Shown piece after piece: positions 33,631 through 41,490 of a stretch of DNA of 57,392 bases. Origin of the DNA: Jhaorihella thermophila. GTDB taxonomy: Bacteria; Pseudomonadota; Alphaproteobacteria; Rhodobacterales; Rhodobacteraceae. Below the pieces are notes generated by a model that saw nothing but the letters and a program-made list of their open reading frames with translations, was not told where the DNA came from and did no database searches. Location: assembly GCF_900108275.1 (NCBI RefSeq), contig NZ_FNVD01000016.1:1-57392 (forward strand), in the 5' to 3' direction. The translations under genes and the position numbers were made by a program. Numbering within the stretch: the first letter of the stretch is position 1; each line of letters begins with the position of its first letter.

Positions 33631-34574
33631 GCGGGGGGGACGTCCTCGACGGGAATGATGGTCAAAGCGTCCGAGACGTAGGATGTTTTCTCGATCTCGG
33701 CAAGGATCCATTCGCGGAACGCCCTGACCTGGGGGCGGTCCTCGGTTCCCAGGGGGCAGAGAAACCGGAACCCGGCCCTGGATTCGACGGCGATCCCGTA
33801 GGGTGCGACCAGCCGGCCTTCGTGCAGGTCGGTCACCACCATCGACCGCCGCCCCAGCACCACTCCCATTCCGGACAATGCCGCGTCAACGGCGTGGTCG
33901 GCCTGCGAGAAATGCGCCCCCTGCGCGGGCGCAAAATCGATCCCTACCGCGCGGAACCAGGCGGGCCAGTCGCAGGGCGGGGTCAGGAAGGAAATCGAAT
34001 CGTCAAAAATGAACGGTGCCTCGCGCAGGCTTTCCGGCGTGGGGTATCGTTGCGCCAACTCCGGCGTCATCACCGGGGTCACCCATTCACGGCTCAGGGG
34101 CAATGAGCAGAGCCCGTCGTCGTCGCCCTGCCCAAACCGGATCGCCACGTCGATGCCGTCACGGTCGAAATCCATCATCCGCAGACTGGCCGAGAATTTC
34201 AGCTCGATCTCGGGATGCGCGCGGGCAAAGTCGTATAGCCGCGGCGCAAGCCATTTCGCGGTGAAACCGGGGCCGGCCGTCACCGTCAGGTTGGTGTCAT
34301 TGGTCAGACGCCTGGCCTGCTGCCACGCCGCCGACAACGCCCGGAAGCCCTCGGCCGCGCCGGGGGCCAGCGCCCGGCCTGCCTCGGTCAGCTCGACGGC
34401 ACGGTTGAGGCGGCGGAACAGGGGCTGGCCCAGATGCTGTTCCAGCGACTTGATCTGAAAGGACAGTGCTGCCGGTGTGACGTGCAACTCTTCGGCGGCC
34501 TTGGCAAAGGACATGTGCCGCGCGGCTGCATCAAAGGCGCGCAGTGCGGTCAGAGGGGGGAGGCGATCGGGCAT
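33627..34574 (-). CDS. LysR-family transcriptional regulator, GcvA-like
   Basis: The 315-residue protein has the LysR helix-turn-helix at residues 10-65 (RHMSFAKAAEELHVTPAALS) with the GcvA-type opening LPPLTALRAFDAAAR, and a periplasmic-binding-like effector domain (DGIDVAIRFGQGD, PLFRRLNRAVELTEAG). It is the first gene of a two-gene unit with the EamA exporter, making a metabolite-responsive export module plausible. It is divergent from a 52-residue gene, and the shared 110-base region is where it would bind. Confidence 0.92.
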   Translation of the reverse strand: MPDRLPPLTALRAFDAAARHMSFAKAAEELHVTPAALSFQIKSLEQHLGQPLFRRLNRAVELTEAGRALAPGAAEGFRALSAAWQQARRLTNDTNLTVTAGPGFTAKWLAPRLYDFARAHPEIELKFSASLRMMDFDRDGIDVAIRFGQGDDDGLCSLPLSREWVTPVMTPELAQRYPTPESLREAPFIFDDSISFLTPPCDWPAWFRAVGIDFAPAQGAHFSQADHAVDAALSGMGVVLGRRSMVVTDLHEGRLVAPYGIAVESRAGFRFLCPLGTEDRPQVRAFREWILAEIEKTSYVSDALTIIPVEDVPPA

Positions 34575-34684
34575 AATCAGTTAAATTATACTTGATTGAA
34601 CGCCCGAAAAGTCTCGTTTGTCGTTTTTTGTAAAGGGGCCACATTGGAGACAACAAAGAAATCCTGATCCGAACGGAGCCCGCC

Positions 34685-34843
34685 ATGATCGAATATCCGA
34701 CCACCGACACCGCCCGAATCGCCATGCGTCGCGCCAGCGAAGAGCGCGCCCGCGTCTTTCGCGAACTTTTTGGCGGGCTGTTTGCGTGGCGCCGCGCCTT
34801 TGCCTTTCGCGCCCGCCGCTTCCAGCCGCTGCGCCACGCCTGA
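34685..34843 (+). CDS. Small arginine-rich protein of unknown function (52 aa)
   Basis: I do not recognise a named family. The 52 residues start MIEYPTTDTARIAMRRASEE and continue with ARVFRELFGGLFAWRR, then a basic Arg/Phe tail. The middle resembles the amphipathic basic helix before DUF1127 domains, but the DUF1127 signature is absent. A ribosome site (CGGAG) six bases before the ATG, a terminator just after the stop and normal codon use support a real gene. It may be a short RNA- or membrane-binding protein; that is inference. Confidence 0.6.
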   Translation: MIEYPTTDTARIAMRRASEERARVFRELFGGLFAWRRAFAFRARRFQPLRHA

Positions 34844-34869
34844 GCGGGGCGCGCCCGTGCAAAAAGCAA

Positions 34870-34902
34870 GGGCCGGCCATCCGAGGCCGGCCCTTCTGTC
34901 TT
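34870..34902 (+). terminator. Stem-loop terminator after the 52-aa gene
   Basis: GGGCCGGCC-ATCCGA-GGCCGGCCC (9 bp) is followed by TTCTGTCTT. Because it is nearly symmetric it can also serve phaB, which ends 24 bases further on from the other side. Confidence 0.7.
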
Positions 34903-34916
34903 GAAAGCCTCCGCTG

Positions 34917-35639
34917 TCAGACGAAGAACTGCCCGCCATTGGCCGAGATGGTCGAGCCGGTGATGAAGCCCGATTCCTCGGCGGCGAGGAACACCACGCA
35001 GCGGGCGATCTCTTCCGGTTCGCCCAGCCGGCCCACCGGGATCTGACCGATGATCGCCTCGCGCACCTTGTCCGGCACTGCCATCACCATGTCGGTGGCG
35101 ATATATCCGGGGCAGACCGCGTTGGCGGTGACATTGAACCGCGCCCCTTCCTGAGCCAGCGACTTGACGATGCCCAGATCACCGGCCTTGGTCGCGGCAT
35201 AGTTCACCTGGCCGAACTGGCCCTTCTGGCCGTTGATCGAACTGATCACGATCACCCGGCCATATTTGCGTTCGCGCATCCCCGGCCAGACCGGGTGGAT
35301 GGTGTTGAAAACGCCGGTCAGGTTGGTGTCGATCACCTCCTGCCACTGTTGCGGCGTCATCTTGTGGAACGGCGCGTCGCGGGTGATCCCGGCATTGGCC
35401 ACGACCACGTCGATCGGGCCAAGCTCGGCCTCGACCTTCTCGATCCCCGCTTTCGATTCCTCGTAGCTGGCGACATTCCACTTGTAGGTCTTGATGCCGG
35501 TTTCCTCGGTGAATTTGGCGGCCGCTTCGTCATTGCCGGCATAGGTGGCGGCAACCTCATAGCCTTCGGCCTTGAGCGCCTTGGAAATGGCCGCGCCGAT
35601 GCCGCGCGATCCTCCGGTGACCAGTGCAATTCGAGCCAT
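34917..35639 (-). CDS. phaB: Acetoacetyl-CoA reductase
   Basis: PhaB reduces acetoacetyl-CoA with NADPH to (R)-3-hydroxybutyryl-CoA, the monomer for polyhydroxybutyrate. The 240-residue short-chain dehydrogenase has TGGSRGIGAAISKAL (cofactor), NAGITRDAPFHKM, catalytic Ser and Tyr-Lys in SSINGQKGQFGQVNYAATKA and the PhaB-typical CPGYIATDMV. It lies downstream of phaA on the same strand but is separated by 191 bases with a terminator and a palindrome, so it may have its own promoter. Confidence 0.95.
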   Translation of the reverse strand: MARIALVTGGSRGIGAAISKALKAEGYEVAATYAGNDEAAAKFTEETGIKTYKWNVASYEESKAGIEKVEAELGPIDVVVANAGITRDAPFHKMTPQQWQEVIDTNLTGVFNTIHPVWPGMRERKYGRVIVISSINGQKGQFGQVNYAATKAGDLGIVKSLAQEGARFNVTANAVCPGYIATDMVMAVPDKVREAIIGQIPVGRLGEPEEIARCVVFLAAEESGFITGSTISANGGQFFV

Positions 35640-35696
35640 TCTGTCCTCCGTTTGGCGTAATGCGTTGGTAACTCTGTTACGGAACTAAAGTTAGAT

Positions 35697-35713
35697 GCGC
35701 AATATTATTGCGC
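35697..35713. promoter_or_regulatory. Palindrome GCGCAAT-ATT-ATTGCGC upstream of phaB
   Basis: Perfect 7-bp arms with a 3-base centre lie 58 bases ahead of the phaB ATG (minus strand). Next to it, CTGC-GAT-GCGG (about 35724-35734) is one base from the PhaR-type CTGC-N3-GCAG. Together they look like an operator region; nothing is proven. Confidence 0.4.
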
Positions 35714-35736
35714 GCAGAATTTTCTGCGATGCGGAA

Positions 35737-35778
35737 TTTTTTGTCGCAGGGTGGCGGGCCGGCCCCTGCGACAAAAAA
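35737..35778. terminator. Symmetric intrinsic terminator between phaA and phaB
   Basis: TTTTTTGTCGCAGGG pairs perfectly with CCCTGCGACAAAAAA (15 bp including the A/T ends) around a 12-base GC loop. T runs occur on both strands, so it can stop transcription in either direction. It lies 52 bases beyond the phaA stop. Confidence 0.85.
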
Positions 35779-35830
35779 GGGCGCCTGTGCGGTGCCCTCT
35801 TGTGTGTTTCATCGACCGTGGCCGGCATCC

Positions 35831-37006
35831 TCAGGGCCGCTCGACGCAGAGCGCGACCCCCATGCCGCCGCCGATGCACAGCGTGGCAAGACCTTTCTTG
35901 GCGCCGCGGCGCTTCATCTCGAACAGCAGCGTGTTGAGGATCCGGTTGCCCGAAGCGCCAATCGGGTGGCCGATGGCGATCGCGCCGCCGTTCACGTTCA
36001 CGATCGAGGGGTTCCAGCCCATGTCCTTGTTCACGGCCAGCGCCTGGGCGGCAAAGGCTTCGTTGGCCTCGACAAGATCCAGGTCATCCACGGTCCAGCC
36101 GGCCTTTTCCAGCGCCTTGCGCGAGGCCGCGACCGGGCCGATGCCCATGATCGACGGGTCCACGCCGGCGGTGGCATAGGACACGATCCGCGCCAGCGGC
36201 TCGATCCCGCGCTTTTCGGCATTGTCGGCGCTCATCAGCAGCACGGCGGCGGCGCCGTCATTGATTCCGCTGGCATTGCCGGCGGTCACGGTGCCGTCGC
36301 GGGTGAAGGCGGGGCGCAGCCTCTGAAGGCTTTCCAGATTGGCGCCGTGGCGGATGTATTCGTCCTTGTCCACCACGATGTCGCCCTTGCGGGTCTTGAT
36401 CGTGAAGGGGATCACCTCGTCGTCGAACTTGCCGGCCTTTTGCGCGGTTTCGGCCTTGTTCTGGCTGGCCAGCGCGAATTCATCCTGCGCCTCGCGGCTG
36501 ATCTGCCACTTCTCGGCGACGTTTTCGGCGGTCTGACCCATGTGATAGCCGTTGAACGCATCCCACAGCCCGTCGCGGATCATCGTGTCGATGAAGCTCA
36601 TGTCACCCATCTTCTGGCCCTGGCGCAGCGGCGCGGCGTGGGGGCTCATCGACATGTTTTCCATGCCGCCGGCGCAGACGATGTCGGCATCCCCCAGCTG
36701 GATGTGCTGCGCGCCGATGGCGACCGAGCGCAGGCCCGAACCGCAGACCTGGTTCACGGTCCATGCCGCCGATTCGATCGGCAGGCCGGCGTTCACATGC
36801 GCCTGCCGGGCGGGGTTCTGGCCCTGGGCGGCGGTCAGGACCTGGCCCATGATGGTTTCCGACACCTCCGCCTTGTCGATGCCGGCACGGTCGACCACGG
36901 CCTCGAGCACGGCGCGTCCAAGGTCGTGGGCCGGGGTGTTGGCGAACGAGCCGCCGAAACTGCCGACGGCGGTGCGTGCGGCGGATGCGATTACTACGTT
37001 GGTCAT
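35831..37006 (-). CDS. phaA: Acetyl-CoA C-acetyltransferase (beta-ketothiolase)
   Basis: PhaA condenses two acetyl-CoA to acetoacetyl-CoA, the first step to polyhydroxybutyrate. The 391-residue thiolase has active Cys88 in [14 protein letters not shown], the catalytic His in [18 protein letters not shown] and the second Cys in [17 protein letters not shown] 37006 gives the standard [15 protein letters not shown] start and follows AGGA; a start seven codons earlier is less likely. A palindromic PhaR-like site lies about 100 bases upstream. phaC and phasin genes are not in the window. Confidence 0.96.
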   Translation of the reverse strand: MTNVVIASAARTAVGSFGGSFANTPAHDLGRAVLEAVVDRAGIDKAEVSETIMGQVLTAAQGQNPARQAHVNAGLPIESAAWTVNQVCGSGLRSVAIGAQHIQLGDADIVCAGGMENMSMSPHAAPLRQGQKMGDMSFIDTMIRDGLWDAFNGYHMGQTAENVAEKWQISREAQDEFALASQNKAETAQKAGKFDDEVIPFTIKTRKGDIVVDKDEYIRHGANLESLQRLRPAFTRDGTVTAGNASGINDGAAAVLLMSADNAEKRGIEPLARIVSYATAGVDPSIMGIGPVAASRKALEKAGWTVDDLDLVEANEAFAAQALAVNKDMGWNPSIVNVNGGAIAIGHPIGASGNRILNTLLFEMKRRGAKKGLATLCIGGGMGVALCVERP

Positions 37007-37106
37007 GTGATCGAGGTCCTCTGCCATATGCAGCGGGAACCTGCCGGGGCGTCTCCCTGCGCGCGCCCCGATCCCTCCCGCGGTTCACGGGGGCATGGAT
37101 AACCGA

Positions 37107-37124
37107 TTGCTGCAGGTGCAGCAA
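37107..37124. promoter_or_regulatory. Palindrome TTGCTGCAGGTGCAGCAA upstream of phaA, PhaR-like
   Basis: The two 8-bp arms are perfect around GG and contain CTGC-N4-GCAG. PhaR of Paracoccus binds CTGC-N3/4-GCAG-like sites at PHB genes. The place, about 100 bases before the phaA ATG, fits repression or autoregulated control of PHB synthesis. Confidence 0.5.
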
Positions 37125-37151
37125 GGAACAGGGTGTCTCAGGCCGGTGGCG

Positions 37152-38000
37152 TCAGGCCGAGGCGCGGTCTTCGGATTTCTCCTTCCACGGGGGGCGGACC
37201 GAGGGCGCGCCGAAGAGATAGCCCTGCAGGCAGTCCACGCCCCGTGAGACAAGGTATTCGGCGTCTTCGCGGGCCTCGACCGATTCCGCGATCACCAGCA
37301 TGTCGAATTCACGCGCGATCGCGCACAGGGCCGACACCAGTGCCCGGTTGTCGGGGTTGGCATGGATGCCGCGGATGTATTGGCCGTCGATCTTGACCGC
37401 GTCAAAGAAGAAATCGCGGAAATGCCGGACCGCGACGGCGCCCGAGCCGAAATCGTCGAGCGCGAACGCGATGCCGCGTCCCTGAAGGCGGTCCATGAAG
37501 TCGATCACCAGTTCGGGCACCAGCATGGCCGAGGGTTCCGAGATCTCCAGGATCAGCCGTTCGCCCAGCGTTGCGTCCTGCCTGAGAAAGCGGTCAAGGA
37601 TACGCATCCATCGCTGGTAGCCGATCGAGCGCGCCGACATGTTGATTGCCAGCCGCAGGGCAGGGTTGCGCACAAGCGTCCTGAGCCCGATTTCGAGCGC
37701 GTTGCAGTCCAGTTGCCGGCCCAGTTCGCCGTTTTCAACGGTGTCCATGAAGTCACCCGCCGGGATCACCCGGCCGGTGGCGTCGAGCACGCGAATCATC
37801 GCCTCGTAAAAGGCAACGCCATGCGGTGGGCGGGCCTGCATCACGGGTTGGAACGCCAGCAGGCAGTTCTTGTGCCGGATCGCGCTGGCGACCATGTCCA
37901 TGATCCGCGAATCCCGCGCCGCGATCGCCGCCGTCAGCGGGTTGTCCGCCCCGTCCGGCAGATCGGCTCGCGGCCGTTTTTGTCCGAAATGTCGCCCCAT
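37152..38000 (-). CDS. EAL-domain protein (putative cyclic-di-GMP phosphodiesterase)
   Basis: The 282-residue protein is an EAL domain with a short N-terminus and no GGDEF or sensor domain. EAL enzymes hydrolyse c-di-GMP. Key positions are kept: EAM in place of EAL in YEAMIRV, Asn in AINMSARS, LEISE, DDFGSG, KIDGQYI, ESVE and DCLQGYLFG. The metal and catalytic residues therefore appear intact despite the Leu to Met change. ATG 38000 follows GAAGGAA; a GTG 14 codons upstream has no ribosome site. It stands alone between phaA and tag. Confidence 0.88.
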   Translation of the reverse strand: MGRHFGQKRPRADLPDGADNPLTAAIAARDSRIMDMVASAIRHKNCLLAFQPVMQARPPHGVAFYEAMIRVLDATGRVIPAGDFMDTVENGELGRQLDCNALEIGLRTLVRNPALRLAINMSARSIGYQRWMRILDRFLRQDATLGERLILEISEPSAMLVPELVIDFMDRLQGRGIAFALDDFGSGAVAVRHFRDFFFDAVKIDGQYIRGIHANPDNRALVSALCAIAREFDMLVIAESVEAREDAEYLVSRGVDCLQGYLFGAPSVRPPWKEKSEDRASA

Positions 38001-38121
38001 GTTCTGACCCGTTCCTTCGACGCCATGACAGGATTCGGCCACAGGGATTTACGGGCGGTTAAAGGTCGCATTTGACATGAATTCGCGGCAGATTGGCGGC
38101 AGACAGGGGAGAGGCGATGCG

Positions 38122-38691
38122 ATGGAACGATGCGGCTGGGCGGGACCCGAGCAGATCTATATCGACTACCACGATCACGAATGGGGAGTGCCGGAATGGG
38201 ACAGCCGGGCGCTTTGGGAAAAGCTGATCCTTGACGGCTTTCAGGCCGGGCTGAGCTGGATCACGATCCTGAAAAAGCGCGACAATTTCCGCGCCGCCTT
38301 TGCCGGGTTCGACCCGGACGTGATCGCCGGCTGGGGCGAAGCCGAGGTCGCCCGCCTTCTGGCGGATCCCGGCATCATCCGCCACCGCGGCAAGATCGAG
38401 GCGACGATCGGCAACGCCCGCGCCTGGCGGCGGATCGAGGCGCAGGGCGGGTTCGACCGGTTCCTGTGGGACTATGTGGACGGCAGACCGATCCGCAACC
38501 GATGGCGCAGCCTGTCCGAAGTGCCGGCCTTCACGCCTCTGTCCGAGCGGATCTCGAAGGATCTGAGAAAGGCCGGGTTCCGGTTCTGCGGTCCGACCAT
38601 CGTCTATGCCTTCATGCAGGCGGTGGGGATGGTCAACGACCACCTCGTCACCTGCCCGCGGCACGAAGAGGTCGCGGCGCTCGGGCGGTGA
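38122..38691 (+). CDS. tag: DNA-3-methyladenine glycosylase I
   Basis: Tag removes 3-methyladenine from alkylated DNA. The 189-residue protein carries the zinc ligands Cys4 (ERCGW), His17 (YHDHEWG) and the C-terminal His-x3-Cys in NDHLVTC, together with the binding block FQAGLSWITILKKRDNFR. The ATG at 38122 puts Cys at position 4 as in E. coli; an upstream in-frame ATG would shift it. It has GGGGAGAGG ahead of the start. The stop is 14 bases from the convergent speE stop. Confidence 0.95.
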   Translation: MERCGWAGPEQIYIDYHDHEWGVPEWDSRALWEKLILDGFQAGLSWITILKKRDNFRAAFAGFDPDVIAGWGEAEVARLLADPGIIRHRGKIEATIGNARAWRRIEAQGGFDRFLWDYVDGRPIRNRWRSLSEVPAFTPLSERISKDLRKAGFRFCGPTIVYAFMQAVGMVNDHLVTCPRHEEVAALGR

Positions 38692-38704
38692 GCGCCGCGC
38701 GCCG

Positions 38705-39568
38705 TCAGGGGATCAGCCTGCGGACATAGCCGGGCAGGGCAAAGGCGCCCTTGTGCACGTCGGGGGTGTAATAGTCGGTGTCGATCCCGGCGGCCGCGAA
38801 GCGGCGGGTCAGTTCCTCGACCGGCACCTGCCGCGCATCGCCGTCGGTGCCCCAGCCAAAGGCCATCGGCCCCCCGGCATAGGTGGGGATCGTGGCCAGA
38901 TAGCAGGTCGCGTCGGCAAAGAGTGCCTTGAAGGCCCGCATCGTGTTGGTCAGCTCTTCGCCCTGCAGGAACGGCACGCCGTTCTGGGTCACCAGAATGC
39001 CGCCTGGCGCCAGCGCGCGTTTGGCATGGCCATAGAAGGTGTCGGTGAACAGCACCTCGCCGGGGCCTATCGGGTCGGTGGAATCGACGATGATCACGTC
39101 AAAGCCGCCATCGGTTTCGCGCATGAACGCGGCGCCGTCGGCGATCACCAGGTTCAGACGCGGGTCGTCAAAGGCCCCGGCGCTGAGCGCGGGCATGTAT
39201 TCGCGGCAGAACTCGACCACGCCCGCGTCGATCTCGACCATGGTGACGTGCTCGACGGTCTTGTGGCGCAGCACCTCGCGCGCCATGCCGCCGTCGCCGC
39301 CGCCGACGATGCAGACCCGCCGGGCGGCCCCGTGGGCCAGGATCGGCACATGGGTCAGCATTTCATGGTAGATGAAATTGTCGCCCTCGGTGGTCTGCAC
39401 CACATCGTCCAGCGTCATGATGCGCCCGAAGGTGGGGTTCTCGAACACCTTGATCCGCTGATGGTCGGTCTTGCTGTCATAGAGCATCCGCGCAACTCGC
39501 AGGGATTGCGCGAAATCGTCATGCAGCGGTTCGGTGACCCAGTCGCCCTTGAGTCCCTCGATCTTCAT
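38705..39568 (-). CDS. speE: Polyamine aminopropyltransferase (spermidine synthase)
   Basis: SpeE transfers an aminopropyl group from decarboxylated SAM to putrescine. The 287-residue protein has the N-terminal beta domain (QRIKVFENPTFGRIMTLDDV), GGGDGGMAREVLRH for the nucleoside, and the catalytic VDSTDPIGPGEVLFTDTFY with the key Asp. ATG 39568 overlaps the speD stop by four bases. It uses the product of the adjoining gene, so the pair is a complete branch from SAM to spermidine. Confidence 0.96.
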   Translation of the reverse strand: MKIEGLKGDWVTEPLHDDFAQSLRVARMLYDSKTDHQRIKVFENPTFGRIMTLDDVVQTTEGDNFIYHEMLTHVPILAHGAARRVCIVGGGDGGMAREVLRHKTVEHVTMVEIDAGVVEFCREYMPALSAGAFDDPRLNLVIADGAAFMRETDGGFDVIIVDSTDPIGPGEVLFTDTFYGHAKRALAPGGILVTQNGVPFLQGEELTNTMRAFKALFADATCYLATIPTYAGGPMAFGWGTDGDARQVPVEELTRRFAAAGIDTDYYTPDVHKGAFALPGYVRRLIP

Positions 39569-40089
39569 GCCGCCACCCCGGCCTCTTGCACGAGACCGGA
39601 GCCGCGGCGCAGCTCCTGCACGCGCACGTCCGAGGTGCCAAAGGCGGCCTTGAGCACGTCTACGGCTTTCCACGGCTGCGCATCGCCGCACATGAACACG
39701 TCGAAGGCGCCATAGCCGATCTCGGGCCAGGTGTGCACGCTGATATGGCTTTCGGCCAGAACCGCCACGCCCGACACGCCCTGGGGGCTGAACTTGTGGG
39801 TGTGGATGTGCAGCAGCGTCGCGCCGCAGACGTCCACGCAGTCGCGGAACGCCTTCTGGATGCGGTCCTCGTCATCCAGGCCGTGGCCGTTCACGACCTC
39901 GATGATGAGGTGCGTGCCGGCGAAGACTTCGCCGTCGCGGCGGATGAAATGATCGTCGCGCGAGTCATCGAAGATGTCGCGGTCGCAGACGGTTTCGGTG
40001 GTCGCAGCAGAAATGCCGCGGGCTTGATCTTCCGCTTGGGCGCCTGTCTCCAGACCGATCCCCAGTTGGAAGAGGTTGGCGTCTTTCAT
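39565..40089 (-). CDS. speD: S-adenosylmethionine decarboxylase proenzyme
   Basis: SpeD makes decarboxylated SAM, the aminopropyl donor. It self-cleaves to form a pyruvoyl group; the predicted site is Glu113-Ser114 in LAESHISVHTWPE, and the proton-donor Cys is in CGATLLHIHTH. The 174-residue length is that of the short bacterial enzyme, with some extra N-terminal sequence. The ATG at 40089 follows GGGGAAG; a longer frame runs through the promoter and is rejected. Confidence 0.94.
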   Translation of the reverse strand: MKDANLFQLGIGLETGAQAEDQARGISAATTETVCDRDIFDDSRDDHFIRRDGEVFAGTHLIIEVVNGHGLDDEDRIQKAFRDCVDVCGATLLHIHTHKFSPQGVSGVAVLAESHISVHTWPEIGYGAFDVFMCGDAQPWKAVDVLKAAFGTSDVRVQELRRGSGLVQEAGVAA

Positions 40090-40188
40090 GGCGCTTCCCC
40101 TTCGTTCCAGTAGATGACAATCCAGACGGTCCCTTAGCGCCCCCCCGATGTCTCCCGAGGTTGGGATCGGTCCCGCGATGTGAGGGGG

Positions 40189-40217
40189 CAAATAGGGTGA
40201 GGTGCCGAGTCGTGCAA
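40189..40217 (-). promoter_or_regulatory. Candidate speD promoter
   Basis: On the minus strand TTGCAC (40217-40212), a 17-base spacer and TATTTG (40194-40189) form a plausible housekeeping promoter. Its -35 overlaps a 14-bp palindrome. Confidence 0.5.
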
Positions 40218-40228
40218 GAAATTTCTTG
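40215..40228. promoter_or_regulatory. Perfect palindrome CAAGAAATTTCTTG overlapping the speD -35
   Basis: The 14-bp site overlaps the -35 by three bases, a classic operator position. Ten bases further on is a second, CGAAA-AA-TTTCG (about 40238-40249). They may bind a repressor of polyamine synthesis; no such regulator gene is next to it. Confidence 0.45.
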
Positions 40229-40344
40229 GCATGGTGCGAAAAATTTCGGCAAAAGAGCGCGTTTTCGATGGCCGAAAGATGAGGTAAAATAATACCTACT
40301 TTCCAAGTGATTGAAATCACGTTGCAAAATAAGGATCGACGGTC

Positions 40345-40373
40345 TTGACTGAACGCGTGCCGGGAATTAAACC
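40345..40373 (+). promoter_or_regulatory. Candidate rplM-rpsI promoter
   Basis: TTGACT (40345-40350), a 17-base spacer and TAAACC (40368-40373). Transcription would start about 60 bases before rplM. A GCAGGTG...CGCCTGC hairpin lies in the leader. Confidence 0.5.
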
Positions 40374-40440
40374 CCGTCCATCGAATTCGGGCAGGTGTCT
40401 TTGACGCGCCTGCCTTTCACGTTCAGACAGGACCGAGGCC

Positions 40441-40899
40441 ATGAAAACCTTTTCTGCCACCCCGGCCGACATCGAGAAGAAGTGGATCCTGATCGACGCC
40501 GAGGGCGTCGTGCTGGGCCGTCTTGCCTCGATCGTCGCCAGCCGCCTGCGCGGCAAGCACAAGCCCACCTTTACCCCGCACATGGACATGGGCGACAACG
40601 TTATCGTCATCAATGCCGACAAGGTGCAGATGACCGGCAAGAAGCGGGACGAGAAATTCTACTGGCACACCGGCTATCCCGGCGGGATCAAGTCGCGCAC
40701 CAAGCAGCAGATCCTGGAAGGCGACCACCCCGAGCGCGTGGTCTATCAGGCGGTCAAGCGGATGCTGCCCGGCAACCGCCTGTCGCGCCGCCAGCTGACC
40801 AACCTGCGCATCTACGCCGGCGCCGAGCACCCGCACGAGGCGCAGAAGCCCGAAGTTCTGGACGTCAAGTCCATGAACAAGAAAAACACCCGGAGCTGA
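40441..40899 (+). CDS. rplM: 50S ribosomal protein L13
   Basis: L13 is an early assembly protein of the large subunit. The 152-residue product has the family start ([20 protein letters not shown]), [16 protein letters not shown] and [14 protein letters not shown], with [20 protein letters not shown] at the end, as is usual in alphaproteobacteria. It is followed six bases later by rpsI, the universal partner gene. Confidence 0.98.
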   Translation: MKTFSATPADIEKKWILIDAEGVVLGRLASIVASRLRGKHKPTFTPHMDMGDNVIVINADKVQMTGKKRDEKFYWHTGYPGGIKSRTKQQILEGDHPERVVYQAVKRMLPGNRLSRRQLTNLRIYAGAEHPHEAQKPEVLDVKSMNKKNTRS

Positions 40900-40905
40900 T
40901 GAACG

Positions 40906-41394
40906 ATGGCTGATCAGATCAATTCTCTCGAAGAGCTGGGCGCCGTCGCCGGCGTTGAAACCGTGGTCGAAGAGGCCGCCGCGCCGCGCGAACCCGTGCG
41001 TGACGAGCTGGGCCGTTCCTATGCCACCGGCAAGCGCAAGGACGCGGTGGCCCGCGTCTGGATCAAGCCGGGTTCGGGCAAGGTGACGGTGAACGGCAAG
41101 GACATGAACGTCTATTTCGCCCGTCCCGTGCTGCAGATGATCCTGCGCCAGCCGTTTTCGGTGGCCGGGGTCGAGGACCAGTTCGACGTGGTCGCGACCG
41201 TCAAGGGCGGTGGCCTGTCGGGCCAGGCCGGCGCGGTCAAGCACGGCATCTCGAAGGCACTGCAGCTTTATGATCCCAGCCTGCGCCCGGCGCTCAAGGC
41301 CGCGGGCTTCTTGACCCGCGACAGCCGCGTGGTGGAACGCAAGAAATACGGCAAGCGCAAGGCGCGTCGGAGCTTCCAGTTCTCCAAGCGCTGA
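40906..41394 (+). CDS. rpsI: 30S ribosomal protein S9
   Basis: S9 contacts P-site tRNA with its basic tail. The 162-residue protein has an acidic extension of about 35 residues, common in this group, before the conserved [20 protein letters not shown], then [19 protein letters not shown] and the closing [18 protein letters not shown]. It is co-transcribed with rplM and ends at a strong terminator. Confidence 0.98.
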   Translation: MADQINSLEELGAVAGVETVVEEAAAPREPVRDELGRSYATGKRKDAVARVWIKPGSGKVTVNGKDMNVYFARPVLQMILRQPFSVAGVEDQFDVVATVKGGGLSGQAGAVKHGISKALQLYDPSLRPALKAAGFLTRDSRVVERKKYGKRKARRSFQFSKR

Positions 41395-41415
41395 CCGGGC
41401 TTCCCGGAATTGCGA

Positions 41416-41446
41416 AAGGGGCTGCGCGGTGGCGCGGCCCCTTTTT
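41416..41446 (+). terminator. Intrinsic terminator of rplM-rpsI
   Basis: AGGGGC-T-GCGC pairs with GCGC-G-GCCCCT around GGTG, followed by five T, 22 bases past the rpsI stop. Confidence 0.88.
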
Positions 41447-41490
41447 CGTTACCGGCTGCCCTGCGGGGGCGCGGCCGAGCCGGGCGGCCG

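Larger units (their letters stand above)
40090..40440. other. Divergent speD/rplM region (351 bases)
   Basis: It holds the speD promoter and leader, two short palindromes and the rplM promoter. The speD leader (about 90 nt) contains a stem CCGAT...ATCGG around CCC-AACCTC-GGG and a GGGACCG repeated twice. I see no gene. Whether the leader senses polyamines or SAM is unknown; it does not match a riboswitch I recognise. Confidence 0.5.

Noticed and set aside
40090-40188. A SAM or polyamine riboswitch in the speD leader
   Set aside because: There are stems and a repeated GGGACCG, but no consensus of any riboswitch class I know could be matched.
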